Counted from the first letter of the stretch, positions 8,992 to 19,707 are shown. The stretch is DNA of 48,421 bases from Candidatus Tayloriibacteriota bacterium (GCA_009695005.1 SIBU01000006.1:1-48421); one strand, 5' to 3'. The notes: generated from the sequence alone by a model not told the origin. Numbers and translations are program-made.

Positions 8992-9372
8992 ACAACTGTT
9001 TGGTTTTAATCCCCGTAACTATTTTCAGATGAATAGTGCTCGAATGCACCGTTTCGCTTTATGAAGGACACCGTACTGAGTCTTTCGTGATACTCGGCAG
9101 TACTCCGAGGGGTCAGTGATGTTGTCTCCGTCTCTCCACTGCCGATACGTTTCTCGTCGCTCGGATAGTAACAATTTGGTACTCTTATGCATGCAAAAGG
9201 TACGGTAACGATTAATGGCTTCAACACCAAAATCGTACTGCACTTTTTCTGTTTCAATAAGCCAAGGTGTTATTAATGCTGTGGTAATTTACATAAAATT
9301 TGACACAAACACTTTGAAATGTTCTGCTGTAGCAGATCACTAGTTTGAACAAAAATTAACGAAAGGAAATCT

Positions 9373-9660
9373 ATGTCCTTAGGAAGTGAAAACTTCTGTA
9401 AAGAGTTTGATGAGGCGCATCGAGGTTGCAATGTTCCGGATTGCGGAAGTTCTCTGATGAACGGCCAGTGTTACGTCAGACCTGGAGGTAAGCTGGTCGA
9501 GCTTTGCGAAGAGCACACCAGACTCGCGAATGAAAACGGAATCAGAACCATGGGCCGTGACGAGTATCTGCGTCAGCAACAAGTAGGCCGTGGAGAGAGT
9601 CCGGAACAGCTGGCGATCAAGCGTGCCGAGAAAGTGGTCGATTTTTTGAAGGGCAAATAG
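9373..9660 (+). CDS. Hypothetical small protein (Cys-containing N-terminus)
   Basis: 95-aa ORF preceded by AACGAAAGGAAAT; CxxxDEAHRGCNVPDCG. Confidence 0.5.
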   Translation: MSLGSENFCKEFDEAHRGCNVPDCGSSLMNGQCYVRPGGKLVELCEEHTRLANENGIRTMGRDEYLRQQQVGRGESPEQLAIKRAEKVVDFLKGK

Positions 9661-9940
9661 CTATAATGCAAAACCGAGTCTCCATCAGCGAGGTTCGATT
9701 TTTTTAATGAAAATATTGGTTACCAGTCAAAGTTGTCTATTTTCCATCTAACTACATATAAATATTCTCTAGCACTTCGATCGTATCTTCTAGATCTTTG
9801 GAGAACATTGAGAGGAGATGGCGTTGTGATGGCGTTCTCTACTGCAGAAAGTGCAATACGAATACTGTTCAAGACAGGTTATACTTTGCTAGTCGGGTAG
9901 CGCTGACGGAGAAGTAGAATTTTTATAACTAAAGTATTCC

Positions 9941-9978
9941 TAGCCGTTCTGATTTTATCGGAACGGCTAATTTTTTTT
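9941..9978 (+). terminator. Intrinsic terminator
   Basis: TAGCCGTTC-loop-GAACGGCTA followed by ATTTTTTTT. Confidence 0.8.
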
Positions 9979-9998
9979 GCGCGATATTCTAACCGATA

Positions 9999-10961
9999 TT
10001 ATTTACCGTGTAACCACATGTAGATATCTTCAAGAGCCTTTACTGCATCACCCGCGGCGATGTTGTTTTGGTGGTATAAACCATTAGTACAATCTCCTGC
10101 AGCCCAGACGCCAGGAACAGAAGTTTGTTGGTTTCTTGGGTCTACCACTACTTGCCCAAACTTATCCAGTTCTATAAGTTTTGAGATATATGCGGTAGCG
10201 GGAGTTGAGCCAATCTCAACAAAAATTCCCGAAACAGGTAATTCAACTTTGTTTACGGTTTCTTTTTCTTTGTAAATTAATTTCTCCACAAAATCTCCGC
10301 CAGTAACTTCAAGTATTTCAGTATTTAAAATAGCATGCATTTTTGGATTTGAGAGTACTTTTTTTACAGTGATCTCGTCGGCTTTAAACTCTTCGTTTTT
10401 GTGTAGAAGCACTACACTCTTACAGTAAGCTAAGAGTTGAGCAGCGGTTTCAAAACCAGCATTACCTCCTCCGATAACGACAACATCCATATCAGCGAAA
10501 AGTGGTCCGTCACATGAAGCACAGTAAACTATGCCCTTATTTTCGTATTTATCGGCCCCAGGAACGTTTAGTTTCCGTCTAGAGCTACCAGTGGCAATTA
10601 ATACGGCTTTTGCACTGTAAATCGATTTATCAGTTTTAATAGAAAAAACATAATCGGCTTGGACAGAATTATCTCCTTGTTTTTTGGTGACCTCAATAAC
10701 AGTTTCGCCTTCATAAATTTCTACAATGTCGCCAGCATAAGTTTTAAGATGTTCCTTGAGGGATGAGGCAAGTTTAGAACCACTTATGGTTGGTGTGCCA
10801 ATCCAATTTTGAATTTCCTCTGACACGGAGCTTTGTCCTCCAAATTCTTTTGCAATAAAAACAGTCTTGAGTCGTTTGCGCGAAGCATAAACACCTGCGG
10901 CTACTGCGGCAGGTCCACCACCAATTATGCAGAGATCGTATATCGTAGATTCGGGATTCAT
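9999..10961 (-). CDS. trxB: Thioredoxin reductase
   Basis: YDLCIIGGGPAAVAAGVYASR, CASCDGPLF redox motif, GVWAAGDC. Confidence 0.92.
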   Translation of the reverse strand: MNPESTIYDLCIIGGGPAAVAAGVYASRKRLKTVFIAKEFGGQSSVSEEIQNWIGTPTISGSKLASSLKEHLKTYAGDIVEIYEGETVIEVTKKQGDNSVQADYVFSIKTDKSIYSAKAVLIATGSSRRKLNVPGADKYENKGIVYCASCDGPLFADMDVVVIGGGNAGFETAAQLLAYCKSVVLLHKNEEFKADEITVKKVLSNPKMHAILNTEILEVTGGDFVEKLIYKEKETVNKVELPVSGIFVEIGSTPATAYISKLIELDKFGQVVVDPRNQQTSVPGVWAAGDCTNGLYHQNNIAAGDAVKALEDIYMWLHGK

Positions 10962-11020
10962 AATTAAAGAATTAAAAATAAAGTACAAAGAGATTATAGC
11001 AAGGCATTTAGTAAAACCAA

Positions 11021-11053
11021 ACCTCCCCGATTCGCGAAGCGAATCGGGGAGGT
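11021..11053 (-). terminator. Terminator hairpin downstream of ftsZ
   Basis: ACCTCCCCGATTCGC-GAA-GCGAATCGGGGAGGT, 15-bp perfect arms. Confidence 0.7.
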
Positions 11054-11085
11054 AGTCTTGAGCTGTGAATTAAAATTTCTACGTT

Positions 11086-12231
11086 CTACTTTTTAGCCCT
11101 TCGAAGAAATGCTGGAACAGAACCCCAATCATCATCAACGTCATCAATAATTTTCTTCTCCTCAACCATCCTTGGTGTGACAATTTCCTTTAAAATCGGA
11201 GCTGGTGCTGGTGTAACGTTGTGAATTTTATTTTTATCTGGATTTTCAGTACCAAATAGCATGCGCTTATTGACGTTCTCAGGGAATCCAGAAGCAATGA
11301 CGGTAATTTTTACCTCGCCCTTTTTTAGCTTCTCATCTCTTACTGTACCAAAAATAACTTTGGCATTTGGATCTATAGATTCAGTAATGATTTTTGCAGC
11401 GTCTTGAATTTCAAACATAGTTAGGTCATCGCCACCTGCAATTGAAAACAATACTCCTTTTGCTCCATGTATTGAAAGTTCAAGTAGGGGAGAATTGATC
11501 GCGTTTTTGGCGGCTTCCTCGGCTCTCTTTTCACCTGAAGCTGTACCAATTCCCATGAGGGCAGAACCGGCATTTTCCATGATTGATCGAATATCAGCGA
11601 AGTCGATATTGATAACTCCAGGGGTAGTTATAAGATCTGAAATTCCCTCGACAGCCTGTTTCAAAATTTCATCACACATTGCAAAGGCGGCGCGGGCAGT
11701 AGTTTCCTTGCTGATAGTAGAAAGTAGTCTGTCGTTTGGAATGATAATGATGGCGTCGACAGATTTTCGAAGTTCCTCCAAACCTTGTTCGGCTAGACGC
11801 ATTCTTTGAGCACCTTCAAAAAAGAAAGGCTTTGTTACTACTGCTACGGTTAAAGCGCCGATTTCTTTTGCAGTTTTGGCAACGACTGGAGCTGCACCTG
11901 TGCAAGTTCCACCACCCATTCCTCCGGCAATGAAAACCATATCTGCACCCTTTATCGCTTCCTGAATCTCTTCCTTTGTTTCTTCAACGGCTCTTTTACC
12001 AAGCTCTGGGTTCATTCCGGTGCCAAGACCGCGTGTAAGATTTTTTCCAATGTGGATTTTTTTCTTAGCAAGTGTGTTGTGAAGGTCCTGTGCATCAGTG
12101 TTTACCGCAACAAATTCAACACCCTTAACTTTCGAGTTAATCATGTGGTTGATGGCGTTTTTGCCAGAACCGCCCACGCCCAAAACTTTGATGCGGGCGA
12201 ATGCTTCAACCTCCGGTGTAACTTGTGGCAT
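11086..12231 (-). CDS. ftsZ: Cell division protein FtsZ
   Basis: [29 protein letters not shown], tubulin signature. Confidence 0.98.
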   Translation of the reverse strand: MPQVTPEVEAFARIKVLGVGGSGKNAINHMINSKVKGVEFVAVNTDAQDLHNTLAKKKIHIGKNLTRGLGTGMNPELGKRAVEETKEEIQEAIKGADMVFIAGGMGGGTCTGAAPVVAKTAKEIGALTVAVVTKPFFFEGAQRMRLAEQGLEELRKSVDAIIIIPNDRLLSTISKETTARAAFAMCDEILKQAVEGISDLITTPGVINIDFADIRSIMENAGSALMGIGTASGEKRAEEAAKNAINSPLLELSIHGAKGVLFSIAGGDDLTMFEIQDAAKIITESIDPNAKVIFGTVRDEKLKKGEVKITVIASGFPENVNKRMLFGTENPDKNKIHNVTPAPAPILKEIVTPRMVEEKKIIDDVDDDWGSVPAFLRRAKK

Positions 12232-12408
12232 GTTAGAAAAATTAAATATTAAAAAAGTTTAATAAGTTAGAAAATGGCTTAAAGGATAGAACCCTAAATG
12301 GCCTGTTTCTTATGCGGTTATCATAACAGAAAGGCTAAAATAAATACAAGGGTTGACACTAGGTGGATTATAGATTATAAAATTGGGAGATTAACTCCTT
12401 TGAACTAT

Positions 12409-12618
12409 ATGAACTATAAAGAATGTCTCGGACTTGTCACTCAAACTGTGGCGGAATTGCTGGCAATACCAGCGACAACGATTACACTCGATATGAAAAT
12501 TGGCGGACAGTTTCAAGCTGTCAGTACTCTGTTTTCACTCAATGCTTGTACTGCTGACACCACAATTCGTCAGATTGCGGATGTCCTCTATGAACGCGAA
12601 GTTGAAGCCGGTCATTAG
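12409..12618 (+). CDS. Small protein with acyl-carrier-protein-like pattern but no DSL serine
   Basis: MNYKECLGLVTQTVAELLAIPATTITLDMKIGGQFQAVSTLFSLNACTADTTIRQIADVLYERE. Confidence 0.4.
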   Translation: MNYKECLGLVTQTVAELLAIPATTITLDMKIGGQFQAVSTLFSLNACTADTTIRQIADVLYEREVEAGH

Positions 12619-12671
12619 TTTTAACCTCAGCAAGCAATTGTGGAGGTTATTTTATTGTAAACCGATGAATA

Positions 12672-12711
12672 AAAAAATCTCCAAATCAGTAAATGACTCA
12701 GGAGATTTTTT
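12672..12711. terminator. Bidirectional terminator hairpin
   Basis: AAAAAATCTCC...GGAGATTTTTT between convergent ORFs. Confidence 0.75.
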
Positions 12712-12730
12712 CTTATTTTTTGAATTTTAA

Positions 12731-13909
12731 TTAAGGTAAAAATTTCTTCAACCACTTAAAGATTTCGTTTGATGCCACTTTTATTGTTCCTACACCATCA
12801 GTAATTCGATCATCTTCGTTTAAGCCTAAAATACAAAGACCGAAAGCTACAGACCAGGACGCATCTTTGATTTGTCCCTTGTTTCCCTCGTTTAGACTTA
12901 CTCCAGCAATTCTTGAGGGTAGTTTGAGGGAAGCTTTTGCGAAATCTCCGATTGTCTCGATACCAGAACTACCTCCTGTTAAAACAATTCCAGCGGGCAG
13001 AAGTCCGTTTCGCCCAATTTTTTTAAGATGAGCCTCAATGAGGTCAAATATATCCGAAAGTCTTGCTGAAATTATTTCATCAAGTCTTCTTCTGGGGTAG
13101 CTGATGCCGACAATTGTTCCACGTTTGATGTCCTCTGCTTCTTCAAGTGGAATTTTCAAACCAAGTGCTATGTCGTTCGTAATATCATCGCCTCCGAAAG
13201 GGAAGACTTCCACTGAAATTGGAATATTGTTTTCGAACACTGCGATTGAAACTGTTTCTGAACCGATGTTAGCAAGAACGCAACCAGCGACTTTCTGTGT
13301 CTTGGTTAGTGTTACCAAGGACGCTGCAATCGGGGAAGCTACAATATCTTCCACTGTTACACCAGCTTCGCCTAAAGTTTCAATGAGGTCGCTAACATGT
13401 CGTTCTGTGCAAGTGATAAAAAGAGTCTTGACCTCAATCTTTGTGCCCTTCATACCTACAGGTCGTCCATAAACAAGCTTGTTGTCTACTTTGAATTCCA
13501 ATGGCACTGTGTGAATTATACGCTGATTAATTATGGAAGACTGAGGAATTTCCGATTGGCTAGCGTCCACAACTTTTTGGACATCAAGTTCACTAATTTC
13601 ATAATCTGCTCTCGAAACAACCGTAGTTCCGCCTGACGTAATTCCCGAAAGACCGACACCTCCGATTGAGACAAAGGCCCTTCTAACCTTTGTGCCGGAA
13701 GTTTTTTCGGCTTGTTGAATTGCAGATCTCAAACTTTTGGCGACTTCTTCTTGGTTTAAAATGTAACCGTGTCTGAGTCCCTTGGATTCTGCATAGCCCA
13801 CACCTAAAACTTTAGGAAAAGTTTTCTCCTTTTCTTTTGAATTTTCGGCAATTACCACTTTAATTTGGTACGAGCCGATATCTATTCCGACTGAAATATT
13901 TTTGAACAT
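12731..13909 (-). CDS. ftsA: Cell division protein FtsA
   Basis: FKNISVGIDIGSYQIKVVIAE...GIVLTGGSSGIETIGDFA; next to ftsZ. Confidence 0.93.
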   Translation of the reverse strand: MFKNISVGIDIGSYQIKVVIAENSKEKEKTFPKVLGVGYAESKGLRHGYILNQEEVAKSLRSAIQQAEKTSGTKVRRAFVSIGGVGLSGITSGGTTVVSRADYEISELDVQKVVDASQSEIPQSSIINQRIIHTVPLEFKVDNKLVYGRPVGMKGTKIEVKTLFITCTERHVSDLIETLGEAGVTVEDIVASPIAASLVTLTKTQKVAGCVLANIGSETVSIAVFENNIPISVEVFPFGGDDITNDIALGLKIPLEEAEDIKRGTIVGISYPRRRLDEIISARLSDIFDLIEAHLKKIGRNGLLPAGIVLTGGSSGIETIGDFAKASLKLPSRIAGVSLNEGNKGQIKDASWSVAFGLCILGLNEDDRITDGVGTIKVASNEIFKWLKKFLP

Positions 13910-14005
13910 ATGAATGATGGCACAATTGACCATTTACATGTGACCATTGGCTAAGATGAATTTTGAAGAAGTTAAATGTCGAAAGTTAATTGTCAAATGC
14001 TGAAA

Positions 14006-14407
14006 CTAAATTCCAAATTCCTTTCGGAATTTAGTTTCCCGTGCTTCCATTCTACTACCATGATCAAATCCCTCCAAATGAACCAAACCGTGGATAAACA
14101 AGAAACTTATGAAATTTTCAATCTCTCGATCAAATTTTATCGCTTCCTTTTTGGATTCTTCTAAGTTTATAAAAATCTCACCTGCCGATTTTGAAAGAGG
14201 GAAGCTTAGTATGTCAGTGGCCTTATCGATTTTACGGTGTTCTTTGTTAAGTTTTTTTATTGTTGAACGATTGACAAATACTAAGCTTAACTCGTACTCT
14301 TTTCCCAAAACCGTTTCCTTAATTAATTCAAAAGGCAATTCCGCGATGGCGGAATTGCCTTTTGTGTTCCAGGTTATAGAAAAATTATTCTCTAAATTAT
14401 TTGACAT
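14006..14407 (-). CDS. ybeY: Endoribonuclease YbeY
   Basis: KATDILSFPL and FLFIHGLVHLEGFDHG. Confidence 0.85.
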   Translation of the reverse strand: MSNNLENNFSITWNTKGNSAIAELPFELIKETVLGKEYELSLVFVNRSTIKKLNKEHRKIDKATDILSFPLSKSAGEIFINLEESKKEAIKFDREIENFISFLFIHGLVHLEGFDHGSRMEARETKFRKEFGI

Positions 14408-14410
14408 TAA

Positions 14411-14647
14411 CTAGCGAGTTTTTTCTTGCATTTTTCCAAGCTTTATAAGTAGATCAACTTCCTTTCTTCGATTGAGCTTTTTCAAAGTGGCGACTTTACG
14501 TTTATAGGTTGATTGATTGCGTGTTTTGTATCTAAGAGATCGTACGCGGGGTAATACACCTGAACCTTGAACACGCTTAGTAAAGCGTCGCAAGACACCC
14601 ATGCTGTTTTCCGTTCCCGTCTTTGTAACTTCAACGTTTGTGGCCAT
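14411..14647 (-). CDS. rpsU: 30S ribosomal protein S21
   Basis: MATNVEVTKTGTENSMGVLRRFTKRVQGSGVLPRVRSLRY. Confidence 0.75.
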   Translation of the reverse strand: MATNVEVTKTGTENSMGVLRRFTKRVQGSGVLPRVRSLRYKTRNQSTYKRKVATLKKLNRRKEVDLLIKLGKMQEKTR

Positions 14648-14699
14648 AGCTCGATATAATAGCACAGGATTTTATTTTTGCAAATTTTACTCACCCAAT

Positions 14700-15137
14700 T
14701 TATATATTAGGAGTGTTCCTCAAAAGTTTCAGTAATTCTTTTTCAAGTTTTCTTACGGAAATGGGACGAGCCATCGTCATTAAATTATGTGTTGTGCCAT
14801 CAATAATAATGACGGTTTTTCCTGACTTAAAAAACATTCCGTAATTTTGAAAAGAGAATCCCCGATCTATTTCTTGCCAATATTCATATATCTCTACTGT
14901 GTGTCCAGAGACATTCCCTGCAAGCCTGTTTTTTTGATAGTGAATTTTTCTCATGCCAAAACGACCCTTTTGATCCTTAGTAAAAGCGTATATCTTAGCA
15001 TCAAAATTTAAACCTAACTTTCGGGCTAGTGTACCGATACGATTAGGCCGTATTATTTTCAGGAGAAAATAAATAATGATACAAATTGTCACCAAGCTTA
15101 ATAGTATAAGCAAACCATATATAGTATCTAAGTCCAT
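14700..15137 (-). CDS. Hypothetical membrane protein
   Basis: Single N-terminal TM helix; ORF length 145 aa. Confidence 0.5.
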   Translation of the reverse strand: MDLDTIYGLLILLSLVTICIIIYFLLKIIRPNRIGTLARKLGLNFDAKIYAFTKDQKGRFGMRKIHYQKNRLAGNVSGHTVEIYEYWQEIDRGFSFQNYGMFFKSGKTVIIIDGTTHNLMTMARPISVRKLEKELLKLLRNTPNI

Positions 15138-15162
15138 ATTATGATTATTTAATAGTAATAGA

Positions 15163-16416
15163 TTAAAGCTTCTTTAAATATCTTGCTAAATCGGCAATTT
15201 TCACTGTATCTTGGCACCTATCTGTCATGTGTCTAACAATTACTGTGTTTTCAATGGCCTCCTTTTGACCCATTATGATTGTGTAGGGGATTTTCATGTT
15301 CTCGGCTACAGATAGTTGTGAAATGAGTTTGTCTCGGGAAATCGCCTGGTACATCGGAATTTTATTTTGCCGCAAAATTTCAATAATTTTCAAACTTTTC
15401 AATTTTGCTTCAAAACCTAATTGTATGAAATATATTTTTGGTTTTAAGAATTTCAGGTTTTTTTGAACATTTTTCTCCTTAAATGAAAGACGAACTCCGA
15501 TACCAGGCAAATCTTTTCTCCAGCCTATTTTTTTAGCTAGGTTTGCGTATCTAACACCTACGGCTAGAGGTTTACAGGTTTCTCGGCTTTCAGCGTTGTG
15601 AATTTCAAAAATAGTTTGGCAAGTGAACGCTCGATTTCCCACAAGGAAATGGTCGATTTCATATGGAATTTCCAATATTTCGAGATACTCCAATACTTCT
15701 TTAAAGTGAGTGCGTGAGGGTTCTGATAAAAAGTTCATTGACTTAGGAGCGCTTTCTTTGATGATTCGGCATTTATCGTTTTTGCAGGATAAAAGATCAA
15801 AAACATCTTTTTTTAGAAGCTGTCGGCAGTGAGCGGGAAGATCTTCAATATTCTTTCTGTAATACGCATTGAGTTCACGACTGAAACGCGCCACCGTGTC
15901 ACGGTCCCCAACACTATTTAGGTGTACTGAGAGATCTGTAAAGCCTTCTTCTTTAAGAATTTCAAGGGAAGTTTTTATAAGAAGTGCTTCCGCAATACTT
16001 TTTGGTGTTCCCATCACTTCAAGAGAAACAACTCTGTCTTTGCCATTTTTTTTGCCACCCACTTGAGGAACTTGCTTACCTTCGTTTAAAACCGGTTTAC
16101 CATAATAAATCATCACAGGTTGAGGCAATTCATCCATTTTTTTCTCCTCATAATTTCTTAGCATTGCGATTTTTTCCTCTATAGAAAAACGAATCGGTTG
16201 ATCTGTGACGTCTTTGTTTCTAAGTTCAATTTCTGTTACGGATTTGGCTTTTTTCAAATCATCCTTGTTGATATGAGGAGCATCAGTTGGTGTGAATCCA
16301 TAGTAAAGAGCAATCTCGGCTGGAAGATCTAAATTTTTGTACCAACATTCTTGTGCCTTCTCCGGTACTTTTATTTTCGAGGGCTTATTTTTGGTTTTTT
16401 TTATAAAGGAAGGCAT
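15163..16416 (-). CDS. Histidyl-tRNA synthetase-like protein (divergent paralogue)
   Basis: HisRS-like core (QPVMIYYGKPVL, ...FLVGNRAFTCQTIFEIH) plus anticodon-binding-like C-terminus (FIQLGFEAKLKSLKIIEILRQNKIPMYQAISRDKLISQLSVAENMKIPYTIIMGQKE). Confidence 0.65.
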   Translation of the reverse strand: MPSFIKKTKNKPSKIKVPEKAQECWYKNLDLPAEIALYYGFTPTDAPHINKDDLKKAKSVTEIELRNKDVTDQPIRFSIEEKIAMLRNYEEKKMDELPQPVMIYYGKPVLNEGKQVPQVGGKKNGKDRVVSLEVMGTPKSIAEALLIKTSLEILKEEGFTDLSVHLNSVGDRDTVARFSRELNAYYRKNIEDLPAHCRQLLKKDVFDLLSCKNDKCRIIKESAPKSMNFLSEPSRTHFKEVLEYLEILEIPYEIDHFLVGNRAFTCQTIFEIHNAESRETCKPLAVGVRYANLAKKIGWRKDLPGIGVRLSFKEKNVQKNLKFLKPKIYFIQLGFEAKLKSLKIIEILRQNKIPMYQAISRDKLISQLSVAENMKIPYTIIMGQKEAIENTVIVRHMTDRCQDTVKIADLARYLKKL

Positions 16417-16509
16417 ATGTATTGGAGTTTCAAATTTTAGCAGAAATTAAAAACGAACTTTAAACGAAATTAGTGAAATTGTGGGCACTTTAAGATTTTT
16501 TTATCAATA

Positions 16510-17118
16510 CTATAAGAGATGCTCTCCTGGCCACACTGTTATCATGTTGAAGGGATATAATCTAAAAATTGGCCTGCCAACGATTTCATCCGCCGGTAAT
16601 GCACCCCAACCCCTCGAGTCGTAACTCACAGAACGGTTGTCGCCTAACACAAAATAATGGCTGTCATCAAGTGTGTATGTCTGCTTTTGCATTTGTACTT
16701 TGTTATGAATATATGATTGGTCAAGTAGGAGGCCTTCAGGATGTTCTGTGTTTATTACTGTGACATTTTCACCATCAAGAATGATTGTTTCTCCGGGAAG
16801 ACCAACAATTCTTTTTATTAAATATTTCTTTTCCTCTCCACGCCAAAAAACGATGATTTCTCCTCGAGCCGGCCTTTGGAAGTGATAACTAATTTCATCT
16901 ACGAGCAAGTAGTCCTTATCTTCGAAGGTAGGTACCATTGATGGACCAGAGACCATGAAGGGTTGAATCACATAAAAACGAATTGGCAGGATGATAGCTA
17001 TCACGGTCAGTGCAAATTTTGCGATATCCCACCAAGAATCTTCTTTGTGTTTGTGAGAAAAATGTTCCTCAGCCATCTTGTTTGCTTCTTCGGGAATTTT
17101 TTCTTTTTCTTCACTCAT
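16510..17118 (-). CDS. lepB: Signal peptidase I
   Basis: SGPSMVPTFEDKDYLLVDEISY, GEIIVFWR...YLIKRIVGLPGE, YFVLGDNRSVSYDSRGWG. Confidence 0.95.
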   Translation of the reverse strand: MSEEKEKIPEEANKMAEEHFSHKHKEDSWWDIAKFALTVIAIILPIRFYVIQPFMVSGPSMVPTFEDKDYLLVDEISYHFQRPARGEIIVFWRGEEKKYLIKRIVGLPGETIILDGENVTVINTEHPEGLLLDQSYIHNKVQMQKQTYTLDDSHYFVLGDNRSVSYDSRGWGALPADEIVGRPIFRLYPFNMITVWPGEHLL

Positions 17119-17355
17119 GATGTCTGAATTTTAGTACGATGACTCGCTTGACGCAATAGGAAATAGAATGGTGTAGCACAATTTTTGTTGCAAACAAGGT
17201 AAGAGTGATAGAATAATACAGTTAATATTTTAAAAATTCCAAGAAGAAAATTCGAAATCGGAAACAAGCTCTAAAATATTGAAAAATAAAAAAGGAAATC
17301 GATTTTTTTGAATTTGTTCAGAATTTCGAGTTTAAGATTTAGAATTTAGTAAATT

Positions 17356-17979
17356 ATGTCATATATTATTGTTGCATTGGGAAATCCTGGAGCTGAATAC
17401 GAAAATACTCGCCATAACACAGGACGAATTGTCTTGGATGTGTTTGCTAAAGCAAATGATTTTCCAGAATTTGCTCCTGATAAAAAATTTAAAGCATTAA
17501 TTTCAGAAGGAAAGGTTGGTAAGACATCGGTCTTGCTTCTTGAACCTGAATCATTTATGAATAATTCGGGAGAATCTTTAAAAAAGATTAAAGATTTTAA
17601 ATTTAAACTGTCGGGGAAAGGGAAAGATAAGATAAAAGAAGTAACAAATCTTGCGGTAATTCACGACGATTTGGATATTCCTTTCGGTTCGTACAAAATT
17701 TCTTTTAACAAAAGTTCTGGCGGTCACAGGGGAGTGGAGTCAATTATTAAAGCAGTTAAGACCCAAGCTTTCGTTCGAATTCGGGTTGGTATCGCTTCAT
17801 CCTCTTCCGTGGTAAAGAAATCACAGGATGAAGAGACAGTAAATAAAGTTATTTTAGGCAAATTTTCTCCCGACCAAATGGCAGAACTCAAAAAACTTTC
17901 TAAAAGCGTCAGCCCCGCTCTCTCTGTTCTCCTTGTTGACGGTCGTGAAAAAGCCATGAGTCAGCAGGGGAGTTACTAA
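17356..17979 (+). CDS. pth: Peptidyl-tRNA hydrolase
   Basis: IIVALGNPGAEYENTRHNTG, LLEPESFMNNSGES, VIHDDLDIPFG, SGGHRGVESI. Confidence 0.95.
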   Translation: MSYIIVALGNPGAEYENTRHNTGRIVLDVFAKANDFPEFAPDKKFKALISEGKVGKTSVLLLEPESFMNNSGESLKKIKDFKFKLSGKGKDKIKEVTNLAVIHDDLDIPFGSYKISFNKSSGGHRGVESIIKAVKTQAFVRIRVGIASSSSVVKKSQDEETVNKVILGKFSPDQMAELKKLSKSVSPALSVLLVDGREKAMSQQGSY

Positions 17980-18081
17980 AACGAATCTCAATATCAAAGT
18001 TTAACCTTGATATTCGATAACCTGCCTAGAGTTTAGTCAGTAGGATAAGGGATTTTTCATAGTTGCGAGCTGAGCATAGTA

Positions 18082-18103
18082 AAACGGCCCGCAAGGGCCG
18101 TTT
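18082..18103. terminator. Terminator hairpin between convergent pth and rpsA
   Basis: AAACGGCCC-GCAA-GGGCCGTTT. Confidence 0.65.
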
Positions 18104-18137
18104 ATCTGAGTTCTTTAAGGGAAGCTATTTGAGCTTT

Positions 18138-19298
18138 CTATTTTTTATCACCGACGAAAGAAAGTGCCATCTTCTGCTCCTTAGCATCAAAGAATGTGAT
18201 TTTAAAAGAGTATATCTTGCCGAGTTCGAGATTTGTTCGAAGTTTCTCCTCAGTCCCGAATTCCGAAATGTGGACCAAACCGGCAACACCCTCTTCAATT
18301 GAGGCGAGAGCACCGTGTTTGTTGAATTTAATGATAACACCTTTAACTGTATCGTCTTTCTTGTATTTCTTGGCGGCGTCAACCCAAGGGTTTGGCTTCA
18401 GGGCTTTAATGGAAAGAGAAATTTTACCTTCCTTGATTTCAATAATTTTTACATTAACTTTCTGACCAACCTTAAACATTGAGCGAGGATCATCAACTAA
18501 TGCCCAGTCGATTTCAGAAATATGAACCAATCCTTCCAATCCTTCTTCGAGTTTAACAAAGACCCCAAAGTCTACAATGCCAGTAATATCACCGGTTACC
18601 TCATCGCCAACCGTGTATTTGCCAACAATTTTCTCTTTATCTTTGGTTTCAGGACTCTTCTCAGAGAAGATAAGTTTACCTTCTTTAGGAATTGCTGAAA
18701 TTACAGAAACGGAAATTTTCTCACCAACAAGCTTTCTAAGAACTTCAAGAATTTTGTCCTTGTCACCGTCTAATACACGAGGGTAGTGTTCGGTTTTAAG
18801 TTGAGAGGCAGGGAGGAAACCTGCAATACCTTGCCATTCCAAAATAAGACCACCTTTATTGGCCTCTTTGACTGTTAGTTCAATAACTTTCTTGTCTCGA
18901 ATAGCTGCTTCAGCTTCACTCCAGATCATTGCTGTGCGAGCTTCACGAAGAGACAATTCGATGTATCCGTCCTCGTTTTCTACGTCTACAACTTTGGCGG
19001 CAATCTTGTCCCCGATGGAAACTTTCTTGATAACATCACGAGCGTTAATATATTCACGACCGTAAATGATACCGGTTCCAAAAGGAGGCAAATCAATATA
19101 AACTCTTGATTTCTCTATATTTAAAACTGTACCTTCCACGAGATCGCCGACAGCAGGAGGATTTCCTGTGTCTTTCAAAATCTTGCCCATCAATGTCTCT
19201 TTCTTCTCCTTTTCCTCAATAGTTTTGGCGTCGTCTTTCGGGAGAGTGTCTACTAGATCTGCGGCTTCCTTCAAAGTCGCGGCATCGTCTTTTTTCAT
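18138..19298 (-). CDS. rpsA: 30S ribosomal protein S1 (four S1 domains)
   Basis: Repeated S1 motifs: VGDEVTGDITGIVDFGVFVKLEEGLEGLVHISEI... Confidence 0.9.
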   Translation of the reverse strand: MKKDDAATLKEAADLVDTLPKDDAKTIEEKEKKETLMGKILKDTGNPPAVGDLVEGTVLNIEKSRVYIDLPPFGTGIIYGREYINARDVIKKVSIGDKIAAKVVDVENEDGYIELSLREARTAMIWSEAEAAIRDKKVIELTVKEANKGGLILEWQGIAGFLPASQLKTEHYPRVLDGDKDKILEVLRKLVGEKISVSVISAIPKEGKLIFSEKSPETKDKEKIVGKYTVGDEVTGDITGIVDFGVFVKLEEGLEGLVHISEIDWALVDDPRSMFKVGQKVNVKIIEIKEGKISLSIKALKPNPWVDAAKKYKKDDTVKGVIIKFNKHGALASIEEGVAGLVHISEFGTEEKLRTNLELGKIYSFKITFFDAKEQKMALSFVGDKK

Positions 19299-19707
19299 AA
19301 ATCTATGGTGGCAAGGGGCTCTTTGACCCGTGTCTTAGAGGTTAACCCTAACTCGTTTTAATAATTGCCTTTACCCGTTTAAATCAGTTTGATTTGAATT
19401 AGGCTTTGCCCAATGGCTTTCTCCGCCGTATGGGCGGGGGACAGGCATTGGTGAGCATTATACACGGAAGTTGCGTTTCGGCAATTAACTCCTTACATGG
19501 GCTAGACCTGGTTTAGACACTTGCTATTTCAATAGATTTATGTTTATATGTAGTCTGAAAAGTTGGGTAAACAACCAAAATGCACCTAGTTATATGAATA
19601 TAAGCAGAACTACTATACAGCTTCGTCGGATATTTCCGGTGAACATCGGTACGATTCTTAATTCGTTTGAATATCGTATCGCCACTCAGGGGATCATTGA
19701 GCGAAGG

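Noticed and set aside
9006-9257. Minus-strand small ORFs (83 and 72 aa) between the methyltransferase and the 95-aa gene
   Set aside because: Competing frames, no good start or family; cannot be supported as genes.
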